DNA from: Cyclina sinensis
Lineage: Eukaryota > Mollusca > Bivalvia > Venerida > Veneridae
Assembly (NCBI GenBank): GCA_012932295.1
Contig: JAAONU010000016.1
Span: 30,069,290 to 30,133,289 of the forward strand
Reading direction: 5' to 3'
Length of the DNA stretch: 64,000 nt
The notes below the pieces were generated by a model. The model worked only from the letters and a program-made list of their open reading frames with translations, did no database searches and was not told where the DNA came from. Within the stretch, counting starts at the first letter, position 1; each line of letters starts with the position of its first letter. This document shows positions 38,443-50,396 of this stretch, in pieces. A program made the translations under genes and the position numbers.

Positions 38443-41400
38443 TCAGAAAACAACAATTTTCGCATCATCTGGGTTTTGCTCCATTGGACAATATGGACAC
38501 TTCACTCTGGAAAACAGAAACATTTTCTTAGTATATTTTCGTTCTAAAATAGACTTATCATTATTTTTCTTAATGATTACCTAACATTTCTTGTACTATA
38601 TCCCAACATGCTAAAGCGTTTACAGCAATAGTCTCCAGAACATGATAATGATTTACCATTTAGAACACAGGAAAGTCAAGTTACCTAACCTAAGCTTGAG
38701 TTATGTCATAGTTATTTTCAGTTCTGTTAGTGTTAACCCTGAACATGCTGAAATTTTGTAATGGATTTGCCCAGCTTTGAATTTGGAACAATCCATTCAA
38801 AGTTTAAGGGATTTCAATATCAAAATACAAAAATGGAGCTGCCAACAGTATAGAGCCTGGTCAGACTGCATGGATATGCAGGCTGGCCTGGGTCTATACT
38901 GGTGGCAAAGGCTAATCACTTTCGGTTTCAGCAGGTTAAGGGTTAAATAGAAATACAACATACTTATTTCCTGAGGCAAGTTTATGAAGAGCATCTCTGG
39001 AGATCACATGACCACAGGTCAATCGAACTGGTGGATTGTGTTCTGTACTTTGTTGTCGAAGGATAGGACATGCAAATATTGAATGGTAGCGATGCTCGGC
39101 CCCCAGGTCTATTTCAACCTAAATGAGTGGACAAAAAATAAACATGGTCAGTTAATACTGTTATAACTTTTTAGTTTTCAGAAATATCTTGGTTAATGTT
39201 AGTCTGGATTCTATGGATGTCTTTAACTTTGGTTAATTCAGCATATAATAAAATATTCAAGGACTTATATTTAATTGAATATCATGTGATATTAACAGAT
39301 TGAAAAAAATATTACCTCCATATGGTGACTATCAAATCAAAATTCCATAACTTCATTATATCTGCCAAGACTATTAAATATAAAGCTTTTAAAGAAATTA
39401 AGAAGTTTTATTTTTTTCATGACAGTCATGAAACAAGAGCACTGCTGGGCACAGCATTATATGCCAAAATTGAGTTTTTTCCAAGTATGATACATTTGTG
39501 ATATAAGGGAGGAAACCTTAGGCTTTGGAATTAAATGATTTGCTTTAAATTTTGAATTTTCTGTTCCTGATTTATAATATTTTGATTTTTAACATTTTAT
39601 AAATTTAATTTGGGAGTTTTATAAATCTTTATCATATCTGAATTTTAGGTTTTATAATTTGTATAAATGTAAGTCTTTCAGAAGTTATGATAATCATGCT
39701 GTGGTGCATGGTTATAAAGTTATAGTGCAGAAATATTGATTGTTTAGTTTATTGTCACCTTGACCTTTTATGTACTTACCCCAGACAGTATAGGGGTCAC
39801 GTAATCAATGACTGCAATCATCCTGAGAAGTTTAAAGTCTGTATGGGAAGTAGTTGCCAAGTTATACAGCAGAAATACTTTTCAGTGTTTAGGTCATTGT
39901 GACCTTGACATCTGACCTACTGATCCTAAGATATATGGGGGTCATTTTCTCAATGTAATCAATCATCATATGATGTATGTATGATAAATGGTTATAAAGT
40001 TTTACAGCAGAAATAGTTTTCAGCACTTAAGTCAATGTGACCTTGACCTTTGACCTACTGACCCCAAAATCAATAGGGGTCATTCACTCAATGTGTGCAA
40101 CCATTATATGAATTTTGAAGTCTCTATGACAAATGGTTGTTGAGTTACAGAGTGTAAATGATTCTAAACATTTAGATCACTGTGACCTTGACCTTTGATC
40201 TACTGACCCCAAAATGTATATAGGTCACCCACTCAATGTGTGCAACCATTATATGAATTTAGAAGTCTCTATAACAAATAATTGTCAAGTTACACTGCAG
40301 AAATGGTTTTCAATGTTAATGTCACTGTGACCTTGACCTTTGAGCTACTGACCCCAAAATCAATAGGGGTCATGCACTTAATGTGGGCAATCATCACATG
40401 AAGTTAAAAGACTGTAAGCCAAACAGTTCTCAAGTTATCCTCCGGAAACCAAACTACTAACAGACGGACAGACAGACAGACGGACACCCAGGACCAAAAC
40501 ATAATATGCCCCTTTGGGCATATAAAAAGACAACAGCGACCTTATCTTTTTTTACCTTAACTTTCTGACTTCCCAAGAATTTGGATATAGCTGGTTTTAA
40601 AAGTCAGAATACTTACAGGTAATTCATCTTTGTTTGTCCAAACTCCTGACACCTGTCTTTGCTGCATCACCTGACGTATGTTTAACAACGGTGGCAATGC
40701 TCTACATCCTGCTCGAATACTGGAAAATAATATAATATCTGTAGAGTAATCCAATAGTATAGAATCATCAATCATAGCTACAGCAAAATTACAAGCAGAT
40801 TGATCAAATATAATAGAAGAAAAAGGGATCTGTAGATTAAAAACATTCTGAGCAAATCAAAGTAAACGGTCCTCTTTCATCCTGAATTTCAAACTCTAAC
40901 ATCCAATTCAAAGAGCTTTAGGGATGTACCTAAATTTTAAGTACTAGTATTTAAGATACATCAGTTTCACATCCATTAGTATACATGAGTAGAAATTCTA
41001 ACAGCATGATATAAAATTTGTTACAAAGAACAAATCAGAATTAACAACATGTTTTAGCATTAGATATTCAAGATTAATTAATAAAAACTATGGTTTTAAC
41101 ACAAACCTGACACTAAGTGGACTTTCTACTGACATTCCCATAAGAGCACATGCATCTCTGGTAAATACATCACAGATTTCATCCCAGTAAATGGGGTCAA
41201 GTAGGTTTGCATATGGTGAATTGTGTATTCCCTGCTTCATGTACAACAGGCTTCCCATCAATACCTGCACCTCTGAAACAAAATAGACTGAATTTATAGA
41301 CTTTTAAAAACAGTGAAGTATAAATGTAAAATTTGCTTCAAAACCATACAATATATGATTATCTTCACATGCTAATTTTTTAATATAAAACTTAAAAATG

Positions 41401-44400
41401 GATGCCTTGTTTCAAGGCCTTCACTGAACTAGACAGATCCTAAGAGTTCAAGCAAAACTCCCAACAATGATTGGTACAGTTAATACAGTATAACTGCTTA
41501 TCATTGATGATCCTAAAATTTTGGACTGACAGCCATAATATATACAGAATCTACTAAAGGGTTCGGACCATAATATCTCATTATTGGATTATACGTTTTT
41601 TTGTTTTAAGAAAGTAACTTTACAGAATTTATTCCATGAGATTCAGCTTACATGTATGTTTGGCTTCTTATAGAATTAGGTTCTTTGAATTATCAATAGT
41701 CCCCTGTTGAAGGCATATGCTTTCTGAGTTCAGTAAAGTTTATATATATATTTCACTCTGCAATAGAACAACACTTTGTTCTTTGTGAAACGTTGTAATC
41801 TAATGGTAAGCATTAAGGTTTAACAATCAAAATAGTCACTTTACTAGATCATTTTTTTCAATGTACACTCTACCCATATTTATATCACAATGTAGTGTAA
41901 TAAACTCATATTACTGCAAAGAAATCACTAATTTACCTCTAGTATGCTTTTCTGCAAACTTTGCAAAGTGTCTGGCATACTGTAATGCCTGGGTTTGATT
42001 CTGAGGGTATTTTGATACAAGCTCTATAAACTGAAGTCGATGAAGCTTGAATTCTAGGTTACTCCCTTGACTCTCTAAAAGGTCTCTGTTTGCCCCTGTC
42101 CAGCTGTAACAGAAACAGTGGTAAACTGATACTGAGTTTTAAACAATGTATTTTTATCATTAAGACAATGACTAAGGGTACATTTGATGGACCAAAAGCA
42201 TAAAAATTTAAGGTCAACAGTCCCAATCTTCTGTACTTTCACATGCTAGCTGGAAAATTAAGAGTTCAGTTTAGAAATATTATTTGTCACTCACCAAAAA
42301 CACCTTTTCTTGAGAGAACATTGCATTTGAATATTAGCTTTAGAGATCTGTTAAAAGGCTGAATTAAATTAAGTTGGACTAACCTTAATGCTGGTTGAAG
42401 ATTTCTTCGTTTCAAGGCCCCCAGAATTCTGTGAAGCTCTAGAAAAGGCTCCATTTGTGCTGGGTCTAAATTCAGTTCTGCCTCCTGAAAAAAGAAAATC
42501 CTTGTTCTAAACCCAACTTACAATTTCACTCTTTTTTATGCATCTTGATCCAATGATTAATGAAGATTTATAATTATGACAGCACACTTCACACTTTTAA
42601 CTATTTCATAGTTAGCAGGGCTTTTTTTCCTTCAATAGCAGAGGCCTTTAACAGACATCTTCCCCTCAGGAAAATTCTTTAAAATCATGCAGTTTTCCCC
42701 TAAAATTCAATTTACATCAAGTTTTTTCTTCCCCTTTTGTAAAAAGACTGTGTTAATTTTCCCCAAATTTAAGGGAAGGGCCTACCTGTAAAAAAAAGCC
42801 CTGTTTAGCTCTGAAATTACAGTTGATAAACAATTGAATGAATCTCAACAGGACAAAGTATACTAAAATACCATTCTTCGATCCCTTCAGTCATTTGTGT
42901 GAGGAACAAACTCTAAGACAACATAACGAAAAGTGTGATTCTACAAACAAAATTAATGATCAGATCTTTTGCCTGTTGAAACAATCAGTTTTTGATTGTA
43001 TATATTTATATCTCAGCCACACAGCATGGTAGCTTACCTCATTTAAAGCTTCAGCTATATCTAGTTTTCCTTGCCTCAAAAAGTGTTCACAAATAATCTC
43101 ATTCAGAAGTCTCTTTGCCTCTTCATCTTCAAATGAACTCTCAGTAAACACTGCATTGAATTCTGACACAAAGTTCTGAAAAGTCAGAAGACAAAACTTA
43201 GTCTGACAACAAATGCAAACAATAGGAATGCTGTTTTTCTAATGGCCTAGTTTAAAATCATTCATCTTTAAAATCTCTTGGGCAAATAAACATAATTTTT
43301 TTTCAATTTCAAAGGAAGAAAATAGTAAATGTAACAATTAGGAACTTTATGACTGTCCTAAAACAATATCATTTATTAATGACATGACTTTTCACACAAC
43401 AAATTTGGAAGTTTTTAGAAGACTGGACCCAGATATAAAAAAAATAATTACTGACCCTGTCAATGGTTTTTCCAACTTTTGAGACTGTACTGTGCAGATC
43501 TTTGTGTTCCTGGCCCATTCTCCCTGTTGCTTCTTGAACTCTATGCAATGCCTGATTCAATACCAGGGACTGTGTCACTTGTACTTCTCCATCTGCAGGT
43601 CCTGGTTAAACAGAAAGTAAATCCAAGTTACTTGTCATAGCATCCACAGACTTATTTAGTATATTCTGAGTTATAATATGTTTTACCACTATGAGGCTGA
43701 AAAATAATACAAAAATATGGTATAGTGTGGGTACAAAACTTAGGTACAAGCAGAGATTAGTTATTTTATGTTGTGGGGGTTTAAGATACAGAAAGCATCC
43801 CATTCCAGAGATACCACTGGTTCTTTTGCATGCTCACTGTACAGCACTGATACATTGGAGCTCGGTTTAATGTTTCATCTGAAAGACAATTAGAAATGTT
43901 AGTGGAGGAGTGGGGGATTGATCTTGCAACCCCTGGGTTACAAGTCCAGTGATTAACACTGGACCACTTATCTGCTCCTATAATTATCCTTATGTTTGAG
44001 GATGTCTTATATTTTGATCCGCAACATGTTTTGACAGCTGACTTAGAAATACACAATATCATTAGTGGGTCTCATGACATATGATCTGTACACACATGAT
44101 ATATTTTGTTCTTCAATCTTAAACTGGTTCATAAATATAAGATATGAACTTTAGCATTGAGTGAAAGTAATTTCCATGAAAATCTCCCAACTGATATTCA
44201 TATTACGTCACTTTGCAGGCTCCAGACACCACAGAAATTACACCTCATGTATTCAAACCTAATTTTCTTAAAATCTCCAAATAGTTACACCATGCTTTCT
44301 ACATGAAAACTGAGTTACAGATGTTTACTGAATAGGATGTTTAATATCTTTGACATAATTGTAAGTATATTGATTTAGATAATCTTGCATGAAAAAGTTT

Positions 44401-47400
44401 GGTTTTGTACAACTCTATCATTGATACTGAGTGCATGAAACAGAGTACTTGTCGAAAAGGGACATTTCCAACTAGTAATAAATTTCCTGGTAATTAACTT
44501 AAATTGCTGTGATTAACATATTTTCAAATCTTTAATCCATGCTGAGCTTGTGTTAATCCACTTGCAAATGAAATACAAACGGCAAACTGTGAAAAAGTAA
44601 TAATTTAAACCATTGAAATATGAATGAAATCATTAGCAAAAGATGGAATGTACTTGATGAAAGCGTTTCATTTGCAAGCGGATTAACAGCAATTTAAGTT
44701 AATTAACAGGAAATTTATTAGTATTGGGAAAATACTGATAAAGTAAACATTCTAAATAACCAGTTTCAAATCTGTTTTTACTCCAGTAAATCCCCTCTCC
44801 CTTGTACAGTCTTGTATGCATACCATCTGGGATGAGCTGATTTTGATCTCCTCTTTTATCTTAAAAGTAAATAGCCCATAATGTCAGACATCACTATAAG
44901 TGTAAATGGTATCCTCAAACTGTTGTCCACTCTTAAAACAGATAAAGCTGCAGGTCCTGACAAAATTAAACCAATTATCCTTAAAGAACTTCGATATCAG
45001 ATTGCACCTATTCTCAAAATTCTTATTCAGAAATCTCTTGACACTGGTACTCTGCCCTCAGATTGGACAAAAGGAAATGTTGCCCCTCTGTACAAGAAAG
45101 GACTTTCAAGTGATCCATCCAATTATCATCCTATTACTCTAACTTGTATTCTGTGTACATGTAAATTGACAGAACATATAATTGCCTCCAATATTTTCTC
45201 TCATTTTACTCGTGTTAATATCTTGTATGAATTACAACATGGATTCAGAGAACGTCAATCTTGTGAAACCCAACTGTTGCAATTGGTAGATGAACTAGCC
45301 AGAACTCTCGTTGCAGCCAAGGAGTCAGACCTTATTCTCCTTGACTTGAGCAAGGCTTTCGACAAAGTAAGTCATACTAAATTACTTAATAAACTTCATG
45401 AACATGGTATCAGAGGTTGCACACTTGACTGGATTCGCTCCTTCCTGGTAGGCAGAACTCAAGTGGTTGTCCTCAAGTGCAAGAAATCTGCTGAAGTCCC
45501 TGTGACATCTGGTGTGCCCCAAGGGTCTGTCCTTGGGCCGGTTCTTTTTCTCCTCTATATCAATGACTTACCTGATCATGTAAAATCCCAAGTCAGACTT
45601 TTTGCTGATCTTACCATCAACAACACAACTGATTGCAAACAATTACAACACGATCTTGATATTTTACAGAAATAGGAAAGTAAATGGGAAATGCACTTAA
45701 ATCCTAGCAAATGCCAAGTTCTCAACATCTCACAAAATAAACATACAATACACCTTGACTACATACTACATGGACAAATCTTTGAGACTTTAACAAATGC
45801 AAAATACCTTGGTGTTAACATCTCGAATGATCTTTCTTTTAATACCTTTTAATACACATGCTGACAAAATCTGCTTAACAGCAAACAGAACACTTGGCTT
45901 CATAAAACGTAACATCCAAACCAAAAACAAAAAGGTTAAAGAAATAGCATATAAAAACTCCTGTCAGACCTCCAGTAGAATAATCCTCCTCAGTATGGTC
46001 ACCCTACACTAAACATAATATCAATAAAATAGAAATGGTGCAAAGAAGAGCAATCAGACAGATATGTAACGACTATTCCACATACAACAATGTCTCAGAT
46101 ATACAAAAGTCACTTGGTTAAAGATCTCTGGAAAACAGATGAAATGATGCTAATTTAGTAATGTTTTATAAGATTGTCTATTCTCTTGTAGCTATTCCTA
46201 TCTCAACTTATTTTGAAAAACCCAGGAGAATGACTTGTCACACACACACCTTAGCCTATAGACAAATCCATACAAGTGTCAATTATTACAAATTTTCATT
46301 TTTCCCAAGCACACTGATACTATAGAATAACCTCCCGTCTGACACTGTGCTCCTGTCCACGCCTGAATTGTTCAAGCAGGCAGTTAAGTCAAACTGCCAA
46401 TAAACAGCTGGAGCAGATGTGTTTTTAACCTGATTTTAAACTCTGTCTATATATTAACACATTTGTTTTTCATCTCACTTTTTCACTTGATGTGTCACTG
46501 TTGATGCTTTTTTAAAAGGCAGTGGCTACGGTTACGGACTGTAATCCTAGCCCCCGAGTCTAGGATTACGGAAGTTCCATAATCCTAGACAAACCCACTG
46601 GAAAAGGCTACGATTACGGAAGTTTTTATAGAAGCGTATTTTCAAAAGTTAAATATCAATTAGCAAGCCAAATTTAATTTTTATTCATTAAACAAACCAT
46701 TTTACCAAATTTGCGTTATCAAACTTTCATTAAATGATTTTGATTGTTGTTTCAGCAACGAACTAACGTTTATATTGTTGTCATCTTTACACTGTCACTT
46801 GAGCACTCATTTCTAGTTGGACAAGTAATATAATTCTTTTTTGAAAATAAAATGATGTAATGTAAGATCATTTAAATCACTTTTACTTGTCCATCTACAT
46901 CAACAAGTCTACACCACAAGGAGGAGCTCAAACCATGGCCTGCCAAAATTTGTATTTGTACAAGTTTTTTCCAGCAGACATGTTACAGACATGTTATTTC
47001 ATTTTTTACTATGTTCTTTTCCTTTCTTTTTGTCATTGTTTTGTGAATTAAATATTGATTTTGAATAGACATTTTTAAGAATGGAATTGTTGTTGATAAA
47101 AGACTATTGCATTATAATTTCACATAGCAATATGTGTTCGTTCTTCATGAAATGTGTTATGTTTTCGTTGTGGTTTTTCTTTTAATTGCCATCCAATTTT
47201 ATTTGGATCATTCTCTATCCCTCTCGGCACTCTTTTTTTTTAAATCTGTCTACAGGTTGTAAACAGTCTTTGACATTACAAATTCACAAAATTAGTAGCG
47301 TTACATTATAAATTATTCATTAATTGCTTTCTTTTAATAAAGGAATCTTATACAAAAATAAATAACCTGTGGTCAAATTTATTGCTGCACAAAATGAACG

Positions 47401-50284
47401 AGTACTTATTCCCAGGACACCATTGTTTTTTCCCCAATCTTCCCCAAACAATTAGAAATTGACAAGATCGACCTGCAGTATTTGCTTCCTAACTTTATAA
47501 TTCAATGAAAACTTGGAATTTAATAGACAGTCGTTCAATTTTTGTGTCATAATAATGCGAACAAGATAACACTTAAGACAATACACATAACAGGGCAATT
47601 ATTCACATCGTCTTTGAAGTGTCTGTAGATGACGACAATGACATTTAACGTTAGTCAATACAACAACTAAGATAGCGTATCATAACACAAGTGTTGACTC
47701 ATTTTGGAGAAAATGTAATATTTGAGACGGAACCTGGCTGATTCGGACCTTGGCTGATTCGGCCCAGGCTTATTCGGACCCTCCTTGGCTGATTCGGACC
47801 GCATCCTTGGCCGATTCGGACCACTTTCTTGGCTGATTCGGACCACGAAACTTAAAAAATATTCATCATCTTTAACATTTTTTTTAAGTGAGTGACTTCC
47901 TATTTTTATATTTATCTGGTTTAATTAATGATATGCACTTCAATCAACACATTCTATAGTAAGTGTAAATGCATACACTTCTGATTCCATGATTTCATTT
48001 GTGAAAAGCAAGGAGTAAAATTGCAATTTATGTACACCAAATTTATTGAGTTGTTGCAGTCAACACTTACTCAAATTTCTCATAACTTAATGGCATTAAA
48101 CAATGATAAACGGCAGGCGCGTTATTTGCCAAATCCACGAGTTAATTGTTATTTAAAGCTAATGTGTTGTAACTAATTAATTTTTCACGCTTTTACCTTG
48201 ATTAAAACGACGGCCGGATCACACTTACTTTATAATGTGTTGATTGAAGTGCATATCAATTAATTTTTCACACTATTAACGTGATAAAACAACGGCCCGA
48301 TCAAAGTAGGGCATTTACACTTACTTTATAACGTGTTGATTAATTAAAGTGCATATAACTACTTAGTTTTTCGCACATTCGTTACATTTTTTAAAAATTT
48401 TTGATGACTTCCATTTTTATTTGTTTATTTTCTTTCAGTAGATATTAGTATTATTATTATATAAACAAATATGTATAATGGGAGAAGAAATGACAGACAG
48501 ACAGATCGACACACAGATTTCTTTATTACACCCAATGCAATTTTTTACAACCTGGGGATAAGCAATTATTCTTGTGAATTTTACTAAATAAATATGACCA
48601 AATATTTTCAGCGTCACCCGCATCCGCCCTTAAACAATCAAATTAAGCCAGATAAATATAAAAATAGGAAGTTACTCACTTAAAAAAATGTTAAAGATGA
48701 TGAATATTGTTAAAGTTACGTGGTCCGAATCAGCCAAGAAAGTGGTCCGAATCGGCCAAGGATGTGGTCCGAATCAGCCAAGGATGTGGTCCGAATCAGC
48801 CAAGGAGGGTCCGAATCAGCCTGGGTCCGAATCAGCCAAGGTCCGAATCAGCCGGTATTCTTTGAGACAATTAACGGTTTATCACTCGATTTTGGGTATG
48901 TAACCCTTCTTTAAATATACTTCAGTAACCGTAGCCTATTTCAGTGTGACAGTGTGACTCGGAGGCTAGGATTAGATTTAGAATGTCAAAAACATAGGGA
49001 GCCGGTGCAGTGTTTGGATAGCATATAAAATGCTTATTTGAACATCTGAACACACTAGAAAAAAAAATTTCCCACCATCATATATCATATAGACAAGGGG
49101 TGGAACACCAAAACCTAAAAACTTACACTTCTTTCTATTAATGTCATGTTTTTTTCACAACTGAATCGGTTTCTAGGAAAAGCAAACGGTCTTTATATAG
49201 TCTTATGTCTACCCTTCTGAAAACCAACCAAACAAATATTCTATCTTAACCCGCTATCCGGTGCCAGGAAGAAACATCACGTAAAATTGCACAATTTTGA
49301 CAGGTCGACAACAAACGTGCAACCGCCAACTTGTAGAGTAAAACTCCAATAGTAACGTTCGCAATCGAGGTTTTTTGGCTGCATGCAATAACTTTTCAAC
49401 AACTTTCTCTCTCACCGCTAAAAAACCGTTCGCTTACTCGATATACAATTAGTAATTCAGCTTTTCGTACAAATTTCACCCAATGTTTCCGATTTCGGAC
49501 ATGTTTGTATCACGCGACTTTTTTGTAATCTTGGCCAATGAAAATAGCTGTTACAAAAAAAAAGTCACGTGATACAAACATGTCCGAAATCGGAAACATT
49601 GGGTGAAATTTGTACGAAAAGCTGAATTACTAATTGTATATCGAGTAAGCGAACGGTTTTTTAGCGGTGAGAGAGAAAGTTGTTGAAAAGTTATTGCATG
49701 CAGCCAAAAAACCTCGATTGCGAACGTTACTATTGGAGTTTTACTCTACAAGTTGACGGTTGCACGTTTGTTGTCGACCTGTCAAAATTGTGCAATTTTA
49801 CGTGATGTTTCTTCCTGGCACCGGATAGCGGGTTAAGATAGAATATTTGTTTGGTTGGTTTTCAGAAGGGTAGACATAAGACTATATAAAGACCGTTTGC
49901 TTTTCCTAGAAACCGATTCAGTTGTGAAAAAATATGACATTAATAGAAAGAAGTGTAAGTTTTTAGGTTTTGGTGTTCCACCCCTTGTCTATATGATATA
50001 TGATGGTGGGAAATTTTTTTTTCTAGTGTGTTCAGATGTTCAAATAAGCATTTTATATGCTATCCAAACACTGCACCGGCTCCCTATGGTCAAAAATGAC
50101 AAAGACAAAGCAGACATTTGTGTTGGGATTTTAGCTGTTTATGTTTACCCTCGGCTAATTCTCTACGAATATTCTCCAGAGAAGTGATGAAATCTTCTAA
50201 TGTATCAACAGAGTGATCATGAAGGCCGCCAAATTTTGTTAAAACTTTATCAGTTTCTCTCTCAACTGTTATACATGAATCCAT
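38443..50284 (-). CDS. RMND5A: RMND5A/B orthologue, CTLH (GID) E3 ubiquitin ligase RING subunit
   Basis: Nine exons in transcript order: 50284-50149 (ATG), 43601-43456, 43175-43038, 42484-42384, 42103-41937, 41272-41107, 40719-40617, 39118-38964, 38506-38443 (TGA). All splices are GT-AG and phases join without a break to 391 residues, equal to vertebrate RMND5A. The N-terminus [15 protein letters not shown] matches the family. LisH falls at ~114-140 ([20 protein letters not shown]). CTLH/CRA follows at ~150-300 ([48 protein letters not shown]). A RING-like end has [17 protein letters not shown] and CPYCP. With its partner MAEA it forms the catalytic RING pair of the CTLH complex (family knowledge). 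An in-frame ATG four codons upstream (50296) is possible but not conserved. RMND5A versus RMND5B cannot be separated here. Confidence 0.93.
38732..38946. mobile_element. MITE, ~215 bp, in RMND5 intron 8
   Basis: The ends are inverted: TTAACCCTGAACATGCTGAAA at about 38734 and TTTCAGCAGGTTAAGGGTTAA at 38926-38946. They match at 18 of 21 positions. The interior (GCCAACAGTATAGAGCCTGG, GGCTGGCCTGGGTCTATACT) has no reading frame. Size and structure fit a non-autonomous DNA element. Confidence 0.65.
39430..40535. repeat. Tandem ~143-bp repeat block in RMND5 intron 7
   Basis: It starts ACAAGAGCACTGCTGGGCAC. About five diverged copies follow, of GTGACCTTGACCTTTGACC, CTACTGACCCCAAAATC, AGGGGTCA, CAACCATTATATGAA and AAGTTA(C)AGCAGAAA. 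It ends with (GACAGACG)n at 40465-40487 and ATAATATGCCCCTTTGGGCATAT. This is the same repeat class as the TATGCCCCC blocks at 11350-12590. Confidence 0.8.
43745..43990 (-). repeat. tRNA-derived SINE (family A, second copy)
   Basis: It matches 2900-3150 over CATCCCATTCCAGAGA, GTACAGCACTGATACA, TTTAATGTTTCATCTGAAAG and ACAATTAGAA. The minus strand reads a tRNA-like head with AAGTGGTCCAGTG (A box) and GGGTTGCAAGATCAATCCCC (B-box region). It sits in RMND5 intron 1. Confidence 0.65.
44474..44735. repeat. Imperfect inverted repeat (hairpin-forming)
   Basis: AATAAATTTCCTGGTAATTA then ACTTAAATTGCTG near 44478-44512 is inverted at 44682-44725 (CAGCAATTTAAGTTAATTAA then CAGGAAATTTATT). GTTAATCCACTTGCAAATGA at 44553-44572 pairs with TCATTTGCAAGCGGATTAAC at ~44668. 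The left arm carries ~40 extra bases. This is probably a decayed fold-back element in RMND5 intron 1. Confidence 0.6.
44881..46515 (+). mobile_element. 5'-truncated, inactivated non-LTR retrotransposon (CR1/L2/Jockey-like RT)
   Basis: A 264-codon frame (44881-45675) encodes reverse transcriptase from the KAAGPDKI motif through [66 protein letters not shown] and VRLFADL. The usual FADD catalytic box reads FADL, so one catalytic Asp is lost. After a TAG, homologous sequence continues in broken frames ([47 protein letters not shown]) to about 46400. It has no endonuclease part. It is antisense to RMND5 in intron 1. Confidence 0.85.
46516..46640. repeat. TAATCCTAG hairpin cluster, possible element end
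   Basis: GGCTACGGTTACGG at 46525 is followed by GTAATCCTAG, CTAGGATTACGG, ATAATCCTAG and GGCTACGATTACGGAAG, alternating in orientation. An inverted counterpart lies at 48925-48978 (AGTAACCGTAGCC, then GGCTAGGATTAG). The pair may be the ends of a ~2.4-kb non-autonomous element enclosing the 47729-48860 element. Boundaries and target duplication are not clear. Confidence 0.5.
47729..48860. mobile_element. Non-autonomous inverted-repeat element with CGATTCGGACC tandem ends
   Basis: The direct repeat TTTGAGAC flanks it at 47721-47728 and 48861-48868, an 8-bp target duplication. The outer ~120 bp of each arm is a tandem of TTGGCTGATTCGGACC units (five to seven copies, orientation mirrored). The arms then continue inverted for ~85 bp: AAAATATTCATCATCTTTAA and AAGTGAGTGACTTCCT on the left, complements at 48645-48710 on the right. 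The centre holds a ~95-bp tandem duplication (48170-48360: TTACTTTATAA.GTGTTGATT). No transposase is encoded. The 8-bp duplication fits hAT-like elements (inference). Confidence 0.75.
48993..50088. mobile_element. Fold-back (snap-back) element with ~536-bp inverted arms
   Basis: The left arm (48993-49528) and right arm (49551-50088) are nearly identical inverted copies around a ~22-bp spacer containing TTGGCCAATG. The ends read CATAGGGAGCCGGTGCAGTG and its complement. GTCAAAAA flanks it on both sides (48985-48992 and 50089-50096), an 8-bp target duplication. Reading frames inside (for example 49855-50187) are artefacts. It sits in RMND5 intron 1, with its right target duplication ending 52 bp from exon 1. 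The high arm identity suggests a recent insertion or gene conversion between arms. Confidence 0.9.
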
Positions 50285-50396
50285 TTTGTTTTCCAATGTT
50301 GTTGTTGTTTTTTTTCATATGTCAGGGGAGACCACCAAGGCTTTGGTTAAAACATCTACCAAACAGTCAAAATTGTTCCAAGAAATAAGCTGAATT
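50285..50396 (-). promoter_or_regulatory. Probable 5' UTR / promoter-proximal region of RMND5
   Basis: This lies directly upstream of the RMND5 ATG on the minus strand. No TATA or clear initiator was identified. The CGATACGGACC duplication begins within ~120 bp of the start codon. Confidence 0.35.

Noticed and set aside
49855..50187. 110-codon frame as a gene
   Set aside because: It lies in the right arm of the fold-back element and the RMND5 exon 1 antisense; an inverted copy is in the left arm. There is no family resemblance.
50294..50296. Upstream in-frame ATG (MENK) as the RMND5 start
   Set aside because: Family members begin at the MD.C.TVERE motif, which matches the ATG at 50284-50282; the upstream start remains possible.
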